Assembly (NCBI RefSeq): GCF_004023625.1
Contig: NZ_ML137710.1
Coordinates: 111,914 to 175,913 of the forward strand
Length of the DNA stretch: 64,000 nt
Direction of reading: 5' to 3'
Origin: Streptomyces cavernae
GTDB taxonomy: Bacteria > Actinomycetota > Actinomycetes > Streptomycetales > Streptomycetaceae
Below are positions 32,434 to 41,109 of the stretch, in pieces. The notes under the pieces were generated by a model. The model was not told the DNA's origin and made no database searches. It saw nothing but the letters and a program-made list of their open reading frames with translations. Each line of letters opens with the position of its first letter. Position 1 is the first letter of the stretch. Both the position numbers and the translations under genes were made by a program.

Positions 32434-33261
32434 GTCCTTTTCCTCTTTTTGCCGTCCGCTGGTACCGGGAGAAGCTCGGGAGCCTTGAGGAATGACGTGC
32501 TGGGGGAAAGGTGTGCGACCGAAGGTGTGCGACCGGCCCGCAGCGGCGCACGGGCCCGCAGCGGCGCACCGGCCCGGTCGTGCCCGAGGCCGACGTCATC
32601 TGATCCGGGCCGGCCCGCAACCGGGACGTGTTCCCGCCAGGGGAGGCGGCGCGGGGCGTCCGGTCACGGCGGGCATCGCAGCCATGACGGACACGAGGGC
32701 TCGGCAGCCGTCGGCGGCGCGGGGACCCTGGCGCCCCCGGCGCCGGCCCCGGCCCTGGTGGGCCCGGCGGACGCCCTGGCCCTGGCGGCCCCGGTGGACG
32801 TCCCGGCCCCGGTGGCCCTGGCGACCCCGGTGGACGTCCCGGCCCCGGTGGCCCTGGCGGTCACCCTGGCCCTGGTGGTTCCGGCGGTACTGGCAGGCAT
32901 GGCTGGAACGGTGTCCGGGACGGTCACCTGGGCCCTCCTCAGCCGAGATCCCTACATCACAGCCCCGCTCCATGCCTGGACGCACGATCCCCGCGCGGCG
33001 GCGCCCATCCATGGCATGTTCCCAGTGCACATGCGTCGGCCGGGAAGTGAGGGCGCTTGTGTGCCGGTGACGACTCGGACAGCGCGTGCCGCACCGTCAA
33101 CCGCCCCCCGGCCGTACCCGCTGCAGGTTCCACCCAACCCGCCCGACGAGGCCGAAACAAGCCGTTCCAGGGGGCGCATTGACCGACGAGGGCGCAGTCG
33201 GTCGCTCCTGCATATGTCCGAGGCAAGCCGCAAGCCCGTGTGCGCCCCACGATGCTCCAGC
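32434..33261. other. Gene-poor, low-complexity region with a collagen-like frame
   Basis: No convincing gene on either strand. From 32688 to 33053 one plus-strand frame reads Gly-Pro-Gly-rich (GPGGPGGRPGPGGPGG type), resembling collagen-like proteins, but it has no start codon after the in-frame stop at 32685-32687. A 36-bp unit is repeated twice at 32780-32851. The remainder is ordinary high-GC sequence. Confidence 0.5.
32780..32851. repeat. 36-bp tandem repeat, two copies
   Basis: Copies at 32780-32815 and 32816-32851 differ by one base. Further partial copies continue on both sides. The unit reads as Gly-Pro-rich peptide in one frame. Confidence 0.8.
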
Positions 33262-33531
33262 TCAGCCCGGCCAGCTCAGTAGCTGTTGTCGTTCCGATCT
33301 TGAGGGTTGTATGTCGAGGGGGAGTATCGATCGGGTGGTTGCCGCCGGCTGCGGGCATGTCGGCTCACGATGGGTCTGCCTACTGGAGCAGTTCGATGTG
33401 GGGATGGGACGGGTCGGCCGGGCAGGCGCGGCGGGCCACAGCAGCGGCCCGCCCACCTCGGCGGGTTCCAGGCCCCGGGTGAAGGTGACGCACATCTGGT
33501 CTACCGCCCAGTCGAGCGCGGCTGCCGTCAT
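33262..33531 (-). pseudogene. Possible remnant of a DUF6461-type gene
   Basis: From the ATG at 33531 the first 25 residues read MTAAALDWAVDQMCVTFTRG and then LEPAEV, which resembles the C-V-T-F-x-R-G-L-x-P-x-E-V segment of DUF6461 proteins of actinobacteria. After that the frame loses any family resemblance and becomes Pro/Ser/Thr-rich, while a neighbouring frame ends HPHIELLQ. I read this as a gene fragment disrupted by frameshifts. It could equally be a chance match. It lies on the minus strand downstream of the deazaflavin-enzyme gene and its terminator. Confidence 0.3.
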
Positions 33532-33578
33532 GTCCTGACTCCGTCCTGTGACCGGCACCGTCTGCCGGATCGTGTCTG

Positions 33579-33612
33579 CCGGGCTCCCCGCAGCGCACCG
33601 CGGGGAGCCCGG
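33579..33612 (-). terminator. Strong terminator-like hairpin
   Basis: CCGGGCTCCCCGC (33579-33591) and GCGGGGAGCCCGG (33600-33612), a perfect 13-bp stem with an 8-nt loop, 90 bp beyond the stop of the minus-strand gene at 33701-34096. Between them are two copies of CCGGCTCCTCGGATCG. Confidence 0.7.
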
Positions 33613-33700
33613 TTCATGGTGCCTGGTTCAGGCGCCGGCGCCTCAGATCGATTCATCCGGCTCCTCGGATCGTTGCACCCGGCTCCTCGGATCGGTCCGC

Positions 33701-34096
33701 TCAGCTCGTCAAATCCACCCGGACGGTCAGCAGTTGGGTACCGAACGCTTGGACGGCCGTGCTGTTCAGGCGGGGCAGAGTTCTCAGGCGGGCTCGGGCG
33801 TCGTCCTCGGGGAGGAGATGAGCAGTGCCGGAGTGCCAGCGACCCCGGATGCGTACCCTCACCCGCGGGTCCGCCTGGATGTTGCGTATGTACTGGGACT
33901 TTTCGCCGTACTCGGAGACCAGCCAGAACGAGTCGCCGATGCGGCGACCGCCGACCGGCGTCCGGCGCGGCAGCCCGGAACTTCGCCCGGTGGTCTCCAG
34001 GAGGATCTGCAAGGGCAGCCGTCGGGTGATCGGGTTGGCGATCCGCCGCTGGAACGTAGTAATGGCCCGGTACTTGACTTCGTCGAAGCGCGACAT
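33701..34096 (-). CDS. Deazaflavin-dependent nitroreductase family protein (DUF385)
   Basis: 131 residues of the split-barrel Ddn family: LPLQILLETTGRSSGLPRR, VSEYGEKSQYIRNIQADPRVRV and a C-terminal TQLLTVRVDL. The W/Y-G-x-x-x-x-P/Y-x-x-N pattern typical of F420-binding members is present (EYGEKSQYIRNI). A second member of the family, after the one at 10118-10588. It is a single gene with no operator nearby. A function beyond F420-linked reduction cannot be stated. Confidence 0.82.
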   Translation of the reverse strand: MSRFDEVKYRAITTFQRRIANPITRRLPLQILLETTGRSSGLPRRTPVGGRRIGDSFWLVSEYGEKSQYIRNIQADPRVRVRIRGRWHSGTAHLLPEDDARARLRTLPRLNSTAVQAFGTQLLTVRVDLTS

Positions 34097-34236
34097 GTGC
34101 TCTCCCGTCCGTTGCCGGTGAAGCTACAGGGCCGGTAACAGAGCGCGGCCCCGGGCCACCACCTCACGAACTCGCTCACCCGCGTCCCTCCCCCTGCCGT
34201 CGCGCCCGAGCGGGATTCCCGCCCGGGTCGCTCCGC

Positions 34237-35805
34237 CTACCCGCCCAGGAAGACCGGGTTGGTGAACGCCGCCAACGCCCCCGGCAGGGACGAGATCGCC
34301 GCCTCGTGGCGCAGCTCCGCGCGCACGTACGCCGCGTACGACGCCGTCGTGCGCCACTCCACGGTCGCCGCGCCCGACACCGGGATGACCTCGCTCGTGA
34401 AGAGCAGGCCCTGGTCCGTGACGAAACGCGCGGTGCAGCGCGGGGCGCCCGTCACCTCCAGACGGACCGTCACCGGCGCTTCCCGGTCGACGGGCAGCCG
34501 CTCGCCGATGCCCGCGTGCTCGCCCCGGGGACCCGACGCGGTGAAGGAGACCGAGACCGAGCGAGACTCGGCCACGTACGAGCGGCCCGCCTTCAGGCCC
34601 TCCTGGATCGCCTCGCGGGTCAGGTCGTCCGCCAGGACCACTGTCTGCGGGGCGCCCACCGGGTCGGGGGCGCGGTGCGCGTCGCTGTTGCCCATCGCGG
34701 GCAGCCAGTCGCGCCGCCCCGAACGAACCGCCGCCACCAGCAGGTTGTCCCACTCCGCCAGCGACACCTCGTCGTCCGGCGTGTACGGGCCGTTCCACAC
34801 CTCGACCGCGTCCGCCTCCCCGAAGCCGAACTTCCAGCCACAGCCGATGCAGGTGGCGTGCGGATGCGCGGGTACGACGAGACCGCCCGCCGAGCGGATC
34901 TTCTGCGCGTACTTGCCGAAGCGGTTGTCGCGGGCGCGGTAGCGCCAGTCGATGAAGGTTCCCGGGGCCGTGCCGAGCGCCAGCACGTGACCGTTCCGGG
35001 TCGTCACCTCCTCGCCCAGCATGACCAGCAGGTCGTCGCCCGCGACGTCCGCCCAGTGCGCATGCGAGGAGTGCGTGTTGTGCTCGGAGGTGTTGATGAA
35101 GTCGAGGCCGGCGGCCCGGGCGAGGGCCCCGATCTCGGCCGGGGTGCGGCGGCCGTCCGAGTGCCAGGAGTGCAGATGGCAGTCGCCGCGGTACCAGGCC
35201 CGGCCGCGGCCCTTCGCCCGCTCGGGCGGGTGGACCGGTTGCGGTGTGGGCGCGGTCTCCCCGTACGTGAGCGTGATCGTCACCTCGTACGGCAGTCCCT
35301 GCGGCGCCACCGTGTACGGGCCGAGCGCGATGTGCCAGGTGCCCTCGCGGACCGGGCCCGGGATGTAGCCGGGGGTGGCGTCGTCCGCGCTGATGAAGAA
35401 CTCCGTGCGGGCCCCGCCCGACCAGCCGCGGAAACCCCGTCCGCCGAGTTCGGTCCCGCGCTGGTCGAAGATGCCGATGTCCAGGGCGTTGCCCGGGGTG
35501 CCGGCCGGGACGGACGGCTTGTCGTAGGTGTACGCGACGTGGATCTCCCGGACGCCGTCCGGGACCTCGACCGGCAGGTACACGAAGTCCGGGGCGCCGG
35601 GGGGCAGTGTGCCGCGCACCGTTCTCGTCTCCCGGCCGGAGCCGTCGCCCGCCTCACCGCCGGACCGGCCGCCGGGCTCGTTCTCGGACGGGGATCCGGC
35701 GCCGCCCGCGCCGCTCGCGAAGCTCACAGTGCCCAACGTAAGCGCCGCGGTGGCTCCCGTCACGAACAGGGCGCGTCTGCGGATCCCGGTCTCGTCCTCG
35801 CACAT
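34237..35805 (-). CDS. Exported PHP-domain metallophosphoesterase (CehA/McbA family)
   Basis: 522 residues. The N-terminus has basic residues IRRR before a hydrophobic stretch (ALFVTGATAALTLGTVSFA), a Tat-like or Sec signal. A beta-rich domain (about 60-190) follows, then a PHP-type metal site: CHLHSWHSDG, NTSEHNTHSSH, EVTTRNGHVLAL, PAHPHATCIGCGW and GNSDAH. The CehA/McbA group includes carbaryl hydrolases and uncharacterised phosphodiesterases; the natural substrate here is unknown. The final 80 residues form another beta domain (VTVRLEVTGAPRCTARFVTDQG). The start at 35805 gives the complete signal sequence. Confidence 0.82.
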   Translation of the reverse strand: MCEDETGIRRRALFVTGATAALTLGTVSFASGAGGAGSPSENEPGGRSGGEAGDGSGRETRTVRGTLPPGAPDFVYLPVEVPDGVREIHVAYTYDKPSVPAGTPGNALDIGIFDQRGTELGGRGFRGWSGGARTEFFISADDATPGYIPGPVREGTWHIALGPYTVAPQGLPYEVTITLTYGETAPTPQPVHPPERAKGRGRAWYRGDCHLHSWHSDGRRTPAEIGALARAAGLDFINTSEHNTHSSHAHWADVAGDDLLVMLGEEVTTRNGHVLALGTAPGTFIDWRYRARDNRFGKYAQKIRSAGGLVVPAHPHATCIGCGWKFGFGEADAVEVWNGPYTPDDEVSLAEWDNLLVAAVRSGRRDWLPAMGNSDAHRAPDPVGAPQTVVLADDLTREAIQEGLKAGRSYVAESRSVSVSFTASGPRGEHAGIGERLPVDREAPVTVRLEVTGAPRCTARFVTDQGLLFTSEVIPVSGAATVEWRTTASYAAYVRAELRHEAAISSLPGALAAFTNPVFLGG

Positions 35806-35924
35806 GCTGCTGCTCCTGGGGGGTGGGTGTGATGCGTGTGGCCGTGGTACAGCGTCGTACGGGGTCGTGAACGCGCGTGTACGGCAAGGGAATCGGCACC
35901 TTTCCGGAGTGGGTGGGAAACCTC

Positions 35925-35996
35925 CGGGACTGCCTTCGGGACTGCCCTCGGGACTGCCTCCGGGACTGCCTCCGGGACTGCCTCGGGGCCTGCCCT
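35925..35996. repeat. 12-bp tandem repeat, about six copies
   Basis: The unit CGGGACTGCCTC is repeated six times with few changes; the last copy is degenerate. It lies in the divergent promoter region, about 120 bp upstream of the LLM start. Confidence 0.85.
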
Positions 35997-36023
35997 CCCG
36001 GGCCTGTGCTCCCTCATGTCAGT

Positions 36024-36035
36024 CCGACTGGTCGG
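36024..36035. promoter_or_regulatory. Palindromic operator-like site upstream of the LLM gene
   Basis: CCGAC-TG-GTCGG, a perfect 5-bp inverted repeat typical of TetR-type operators, 81 bp before the ATG at 36117. It is unlike the CTGACG motif. The cognate regulator is not known. Confidence 0.4.
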
Positions 36036-36116
36036 TATGGACATTGGAGCCCGCTCCAGGTAGGAAGAAGAACCACGTCGAGGCGCCCGTCAGGAGCCCC
36101 ATCGGAAAGGCCGCCC

Positions 36117-36965
36117 ATGCGCATAGCCGTCACGATCTTCCTCACCGACGAGACGATCGCCCCGTCGCGGCTCGCACGCGAGCTGGAGCAGCGCGGCTTC
36201 GCCGGCCTGTATCTGCCGGAGCACACCCACATCCCCGTCGAACGCACCACCCCGTACCCCGCCGGAGGGGAACTGCCGCGGGAGTACGGCCGTACCCTCG
36301 ACCCCTTCGTCGCCCTCGGTCAGGCGGCCGCCGTCACCGAGCGGCTGGGCCTCGGCACCGGCATCACCCTCGTCGCCCAGCACGACCCCATCGACCTCGC
36401 CAAGCAGGTCGCCACCCTCGACCACCTCTCCGGCGGTCGTTTCACGCTCGGTGTCGGCTACGGCTGGAACGTCGAGGAGGCCGCCGACCACGGTGTCGAC
36501 TGGCGCGTGCGGCGTGAGTCGGTCCGGGAGCGGCTGGCGTTGATGCGGGCGCTGTGGGCGGAGGAACCGACCGCCTACGAGGGTCCGTCCGGGCTCTCCG
36601 TACGGGCCAGCCACGCCCATCCCAAGCCCGCGCAGAAGCCACGGGGGCCGGTGGTGGGGCCGCGCACGCTGATCGGCGGCGCGGCAGGGCCGAAACTCTT
36701 CGCGCACATCAGCGAGTACGCGGACGGCTGGCTGCCGATCGGCGGGCGCGGTCTGACGGAGTCACTGCCCGTGCTGCGCGCCGCCTGGGCGGAGGCGGAC
36801 CGCGACCCGTCCGCGCTCCAGGTCGTGCCCTACGCCGTGGTACCCAGCCCCGGCAAGCTGTCCCACTACGCGGACCTCGGGATCGAGGAGGTCGTCCTTC
36901 AGTTGCCTCCGGCGGGGGAGGAGGAGGTCCTGCGGGTGCTGGACGAGTACGCGCGGTACCTGTGA
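36117..36965 (+). CDS. LLM-class F420-dependent oxidoreductase
   Basis: 282 residues. An actinobacterial LLM family close to the Rv-type F420 oxidoreductases: MRIAVTIFLTDETIAPSRL, GLYLPEHTHIPVERTTPYP, LGLGTGITLVAQHDPIDLAKQVATLDH-type barrel segments and FTLGVGYGWNVEEAADHG. The E-H-T-H-I-P segment after Y-L-P is characteristic of a TIGR03619-type group thought to use F420. GGAAAGG lies eight bases before the ATG. Single gene, followed by the alpha/beta hydrolase promoter. Confidence 0.87.
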   Translation: MRIAVTIFLTDETIAPSRLARELEQRGFAGLYLPEHTHIPVERTTPYPAGGELPREYGRTLDPFVALGQAAAVTERLGLGTGITLVAQHDPIDLAKQVATLDHLSGGRFTLGVGYGWNVEEAADHGVDWRVRRESVRERLALMRALWAEEPTAYEGPSGLSVRASHAHPKPAQKPRGPVVGPRTLIGGAAGPKLFAHISEYADGWLPIGGRGLTESLPVLRAAWAEADRDPSALQVVPYAVVPSPGKLSHYADLGIEEVVLQLPPAGEEEVLRVLDEYARYL

Positions 36966-36986
36966 GTGCCCCTGGTCCAACGGTCG

Positions 36987-37034
36987 TTGACAAAGCGGAA
37001 CGCTGATCCGTATCGTATCGGAACAGCGTTCCGC
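36987..37034 (+). promoter_or_regulatory. Promoter overlapped by a long palindromic operator
   Basis: TTGACA (36987-36992) and TATCGT (37011-37016), 18 bp apart, look like a housekeeping-type promoter. A long palindrome, 36995-37034, with arms GCGGAACGCTGATCCG and CGGAACAGCGTTCCGC, covers spacer, -10 and start region, as a repressor operator would. TTTT follows the palindrome, so a terminator for the LLM gene is the alternative reading. Confidence 0.55.
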
Positions 37035-37107
37035 TTTTGTGCGTGGCTGAAGCCGAGCGCTCTTCGGACAACGCCGCCCTTTCCTTGCCGCCGCCCGAAC
37101 GAGCCCG

Positions 37108-37141
37108 GCGGAAAAGGCCATTGAGCGGAAAAGACCATTGA
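37108..37141 (+). repeat. 17-bp tandem duplication carrying the ribosome site
   Basis: GCGGAAAAGGCCATTGA (37108-37124) and GCGGAAAAGACCATTGA (37125-37141) are direct neighbours with one difference. Each contains the GGAAAAG that serves as ribosome site for the ATG at 37142. Confidence 0.85.
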
Positions 37142-38122
37142 ATGGACATGTGCATCATGACTGAATCGACGAACGCCGCCGACGCTTTCACCTCCCCCTC
37201 CCCCGCCCCCGTCCTCTCGGTCGCTCCGGTGGTGCTCCCGGCTCCCGACCGGGCAGTGGACCTGGAAATGAGGGTCTCCGCGCCCGTGACCGGGAGCGAC
37301 CTTCCGGTCATCCTCCTCTCGCACGGTCAGGGCTATTCCAACCACCTCTCCTCGCTGAACGGTTACGCTCCCCTCGCCAACTTCTGGGCGGCGCAAGGAT
37401 TCGTGGTGATCCAGCCGACCCACCTGAGCTCGAGGACGCTGAGCCTGGACCCCGGCAGCCCTGAGGCGCCGTTGTACTGGCGGTCGCGGGCCGAGGACAT
37501 GACGCACGTCCTGGACCGGCTCGACGAGATCGAGGCCGCCGTCCCGCAGCTTCTCGGGCGCCTGGACAGGAGCAGCGTCGCCGTGGCGGGGCACTCGATG
37601 GGCGGGCACACCGCGAGCCTGCTGCTGGGAGCCCGGCTCACCGATCCGGACGACGGAACCGAAGTGAACCTGGCCGAGCCCCGGATCAAAGCGGGCGTCC
37701 TGCTCGCCGCGCCCGGCAGGGGCGGTGACGCCCTGACCCCGTCCGTGGTCGAGAACTGGCCGTTCTTCCTGACCACCGACTTCTCCCGGATGGCGACGCC
37801 CACCCTCGTGGTCGCCGGCGACAAGGACGACTCCGCCCACCTGACGGTCAACGGCCCGGACTGGCACGCCGATCCGTACTTCCTCTCCCCGGGCCCCAAG
37901 TCCCTGGTCACCCTGTTCGACGCGGGGCACGGGCTCGGCGGGGTCTCCGGATACGACGTCGCCGAGACCACGGACGAGAACCCCGAGCGGGTGGCCGTGA
38001 TCCAGCACCTCACCAGCGCCTATCTCCGCACCGCGCTCTACCCGGGCGATCCCGCCTGGCAGGCGGCGTGTGACGCGCTGACGGGCGCGCCCAGTCCGCT
38101 CGGACGGGTCGAATCCAAGTAG
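37142..38122 (+). CDS. Alpha/beta hydrolase (chlorophyllase/dienelactone-hydrolase-like)
   Basis: 326 residues. The hydrolase core has the oxyanion region PVILLSHGQGYSNHLSSLN, the nucleophile elbow GHSMGGH, an acid residue probably in VVAGDKDDSAH, and the His in DAGHGLGGVSGYD. The closest picture is the predicted dienelactone hydrolase/chlorophyllase group, whose substrate is usually unknown. ATG 37142 follows the duplicated GGAAAAG; ATG 37157 is possible. Likely controlled by the repressor that binds the palindrome at 36995-37034. It ends 121 bp before fbiC. Confidence 0.85.
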   Translation: MDMCIMTESTNAADAFTSPSPAPVLSVAPVVLPAPDRAVDLEMRVSAPVTGSDLPVILLSHGQGYSNHLSSLNGYAPLANFWAAQGFVVIQPTHLSSRTLSLDPGSPEAPLYWRSRAEDMTHVLDRLDEIEAAVPQLLGRLDRSSVAVAGHSMGGHTASLLLGARLTDPDDGTEVNLAEPRIKAGVLLAAPGRGGDALTPSVVENWPFFLTTDFSRMATPTLVVAGDKDDSAHLTVNGPDWHADPYFLSPGPKSLVTLFDAGHGLGGVSGYDVAETTDENPERVAVIQHLTSAYLRTALYPGDPAWQAACDALTGAPSPLGRVESK

Positions 38123-38243
38123 GCGAAGGAGCGCCACCGACGCCCGTGGTTTCGCTCGTGGCGCGGGTAATGCGGTCTGCGACCCCGGACGGCGAGTCAT
38201 AGATCACGGTTTTGCCTGATCACCGCACCCGTATGCTCGAAGG

Positions 38244-40844
38244 ATGACGACTTCCGCGACCTCCGGAAACGGCCACACCGGCCCCACCGTGAACTCCATG
38301 CGTCGCGCCCTCAAACGCGCCCGTGACGGCGTCGCCCTCGACGTCACGGAGGCGGCGGTGCTCCTCCAGGCCCGCGGTGAGGACCTCGAGGGCCTCGCCG
38401 CGTCCGCAGCCCGGGTACGGGACGCGGGCCTGGCGGCGGCGGGCCGTCCCGGCGTCATCACCTACTCAAAGAGCGTCTTCATCCCGCTCACCCGGCTGTG
38501 CCGGGACAAGTGCCACTACTGCACCTTCGTCACCGTCCCCGGCAAACTGCGCCGCGCCGGCCACGGGATGTTCATGTCCCCGGACGAAGTCCTCGACATC
38601 GCCCGCAAGGGCGCCGCGCTCGGCTGCAAGGAAGCCCTGATCACCCTCGGCGACAAGCCGGAGGACCGCTGGCCCGAGGCCCGCGAATGGCTGGACGCGC
38701 ACGGCTACGACGACACCATCTCCTACGTGCGGGCCATCTCCGTCCGGATCCTGGAGGAGACCGGGCTGCTGCCCCACCTCAACCCGGGGGTCATGTCCTG
38801 GACCGACTTCCAGCGGCTCAAGCCGGTCGCCCCGTCCATGGGCATGATGCTGGAGACCACCGCCACCCGCCTGTGGTCCGAGCCGGGCGGCCCGCACTAC
38901 GGCTCCCCGGACAAGGAACCCGCTGTCCGGCTGCGGGTGCTGGAGGATGCCGGCCGGTCCTCCGTCCCTTTCACCAGCGGACTCCTCATCGGTATCGGCG
39001 AGACCTACGAGGAGCGCGCCGAGTCCCTGTTCGCGCTGCGCCGCATATCCCGTGCCTACCACGGCATCCAGGAGCTGATCATCCAGAACTTCCGCGCCAA
39101 GCCGGACACGGCGATGCGCGGGATGCCGGACGCGGAGCTGGACGAGCTCGTCGCCACGGTCGCCGTCGCCCGGCACATCATGGGCCCGGCCGCCTGCCTC
39201 CAGGCGCCGCCGAACCTGGTGGACGCCGAGTACGGGCGGCTGATCGGCGCCGGTATCGACGACTGGGGCGGGGTCTCCCCGCTCACCATCGACCACGTCA
39301 ACCCCGAACGGCCCTGGCCACGGATCGAGCAGCTCGCCGAGCAGTCCCGCGCGTCCGGCTTCGAGCTGCGGGAACGGCTGTGCGTCTACCCGGAGTTCGT
39401 GCGGCGCGGCGAGCCGTGGCTGGACCCCCGGCTGCTGCCGCACGTCACCGCGCTGGCCGACCCCGCCACCGGGCTCGCCCGTCCGGACGCGGTGGTCGAG
39501 GGCCACCCGTGGCAGGAGCCCGACGAGGCGTTCACTTCGTCCTCGTCCGGCCGTACCGATCTGCACCGCACCATCGACACCGAGGGCCGCACCGGGGACC
39601 GGCGGGACGACTTCGACGCCGTCTACGGCGACTGGGAGGCGCTGCGCGAGGCCGCGGCACCCGGCATGGTTCCGGAACGCATCGACACCGACGTACGGCA
39701 GGCGCTGCGGCAGGCGGCCGACGACCCGACCCGCCTGACGGACGACGAGGCGCTGGCCCTCCTCCACGCGGACGGCCCGGCGCTCGACGCGCTGACCCGC
39801 ATCGCGGACGAGGTGCGCCGCTCGGCGGTGGGCGACGAGGTCACGTACATCGTCACCCGCAACATCAACTTCACCAACGTCTGCTACACCGGCTGCCGTT
39901 TCTGCGCCTTCGCGCAGCGCCGCACGGACGCCGACGCCTACACCCTCTCCCTGGCGCAGGTCGCCGACCGCGCCCAGCAGGCCTGGGACGTCGGCGCGGT
40001 CGAGGTGTGCATGCAGGGCGGCATCCACCCCGACCTCCCGGGCACCGCCTACTTCGACATCGCCAAGGCGGTCAAGGAACGCGTTCCCGGCATGCACGTC
40101 CACGCCTTCTCGCCGATGGAGGTGGTCAACGGCGCGACGCGGACGGGTATGTCGATCCGGGAGTGGCTGACGGCGGCGAAGGAGGCCGGCCTCGACACCA
40201 TCCCGGGCACGGCGGCCGAGATCCTCGACGACGAGGTCCGCTGGGTGCTGACCAAGGGCAAGCTGCCGACGGCGACCTGGATCGAGGTGGTGACGACAGC
40301 CCACGAACTGGGCATCCGCTCCTCCTCCACGATGATGTACGGGCACGTGGACCAGCCCCGCCACTGGCTCGGCCACTTCCGCACGCTTTCCCGGATCCAG
40401 CAACAGACCGGCGGCTTCACGGAGTTCGTGACCCTGCCGTTCATCCACACCAACGCCCCGGTGTACCTGGCGGGCATCGCCCGCCCCGGCCCGACGCTCC
40501 GCGACAACCGCGCGGTCACGGCCATGGCCCGCCTCCTCCTGCACCCGCACATCCCCAACATCCAGACCAGTTGGGTGAAGCTGGGCACGGAAGGCGCGGC
40601 GGAGATGCTGCGCTCCGGCGCCAACGACCTGGGCGGCACGCTGATGGAGGAGACCATCTCCCGGATGGCGGGCTCGAGTTACGGCTCGTACAAGTCCGTC
40701 AAGGACCTGATCGCGGTGGCGGAGGCGGCAGGTCGCCCGGCGAAACCGCGGACGACGGTCTACGGCGAGGTCCCGGAGGAGCGGCAGCGCGCGGCAGCGT
40801 CATCCGACGGGCACCTGCCGGAACTGCTGCCGCTGCTGGACTGA
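38244..40844 (+). CDS. fbiC: FO synthase FbiC (CofG-CofH fusion)
   Basis: 866 residues with two radical-SAM domains fused, as in actinobacterial FbiC. The CofG-like half has the cluster motif C-R-D-K-C-H-Y-C (about residues 83-90) and the CofH-like half C-Y-T-G-C-R-F-C. Together they condense tyrosine with a ribityl-diaminouracil to FO (7,8-didemethyl-8-hydroxy-5-deazariboflavin), the chromophore of coenzyme F420. Conserved segments include [20 protein letters not shown] and [11 protein letters not shown]. It supplies F420 to the LLM and Ddn-like enzymes of this window. It stands alone; the fbiA/fbiB genes are not here. Length and motifs are complete. Confidence 0.97.
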   Translation: MTTSATSGNGHTGPTVNSMRRALKRARDGVALDVTEAAVLLQARGEDLEGLAASAARVRDAGLAAAGRPGVITYSKSVFIPLTRLCRDKCHYCTFVTVPGKLRRAGHGMFMSPDEVLDIARKGAALGCKEALITLGDKPEDRWPEAREWLDAHGYDDTISYVRAISVRILEETGLLPHLNPGVMSWTDFQRLKPVAPSMGMMLETTATRLWSEPGGPHYGSPDKEPAVRLRVLEDAGRSSVPFTSGLLIGIGETYEERAESLFALRRISRAYHGIQELIIQNFRAKPDTAMRGMPDAELDELVATVAVARHIMGPAACLQAPPNLVDAEYGRLIGAGIDDWGGVSPLTIDHVNPERPWPRIEQLAEQSRASGFELRERLCVYPEFVRRGEPWLDPRLLPHVTALADPATGLARPDAVVEGHPWQEPDEAFTSSSSGRTDLHRTIDTEGRTGDRRDDFDAVYGDWEALREAAAPGMVPERIDTDVRQALRQAADDPTRLTDDEALALLHADGPALDALTRIADEVRRSAVGDEVTYIVTRNINFTNVCYTGCRFCAFAQRRTDADAYTLSLAQVADRAQQAWDVGAVEVCMQGGIHPDLPGTAYFDIAKAVKERVPGMHVHAFSPMEVVNGATRTGMSIREWLTAAKEAGLDTIPGTAAEILDDEVRWVLTKGKLPTATWIEVVTTAHELGIRSSSTMMYGHVDQPRHWLGHFRTLSRIQQQTGGFTEFVTLPFIHTNAPVYLAGIARPGPTLRDNRAVTAMARLLLHPHIPNIQTSWVKLGTEGAAEMLRSGANDLGGTLMEETISRMAGSSYGSYKSVKDLIAVAEAAGRPAKPRTTVYGEVPEERQRAAASSDGHLPELLPLLD

Positions 40845-41109
40845 GCCGCCCCGCAACGACAAGCCGACCCCGCGACGACGTCCACGCCTGGCCGGCCACG
40901 CCTGGCCGGCCACCGGGGCTTGCCCGGTCGGTCGGCCCGGCGGGGCGTGGGGACGAACGGTTCGGGTGAATCGGCATCAGTTCCCATACCGCCCCCCGAG
41001 AGGTCCGCCGATCGGACCGGGAGTCTGGCCGGTCGGCCGACGCGGTGGCAGCAGCGGTACGCCTAGCGTTGTCGGTGACCAGGCCACCGGGCTTTGAGGG
41101 GGAACGTTG

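Larger units (their letters stand above)
35806..36116. other. Divergent intergenic region with 12-bp repeats and a palindrome
   Basis: 311 bp between the phosphoesterase and the LLM gene. It contains a 12-bp tandem array (35925-35996) and a 12-bp palindrome (36024-36035), listed separately. The region also reads as A-V-P-E or G-L-P-S repeats in the open frames, but there is no sign of a gene. Confidence 0.6.

Noticed and set aside
32107..33282. 391-residue plus-strand ORF over the terpene synthase upstream region
   Set aside because: The first part is antisense to the terpene synthase and the rest is repeat DNA; no family match.
35836..36063. Short ORFs with A-V-P-E or G-L-P-S repeats
   Set aside because: They merely translate the 12-bp tandem repeat in the divergent promoter region.
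36995..37034. Terminator for the LLM gene
   Set aside because: The stem is followed by TTTT, but a promoter -35/-10 pair overlaps it and the symmetry is that of an operator; kept as operator with the alternative noted.
38466..40550. 694-residue minus-strand ORF across fbiC
   Set aside because: Antisense shadow of the fully recognisable FbiC.
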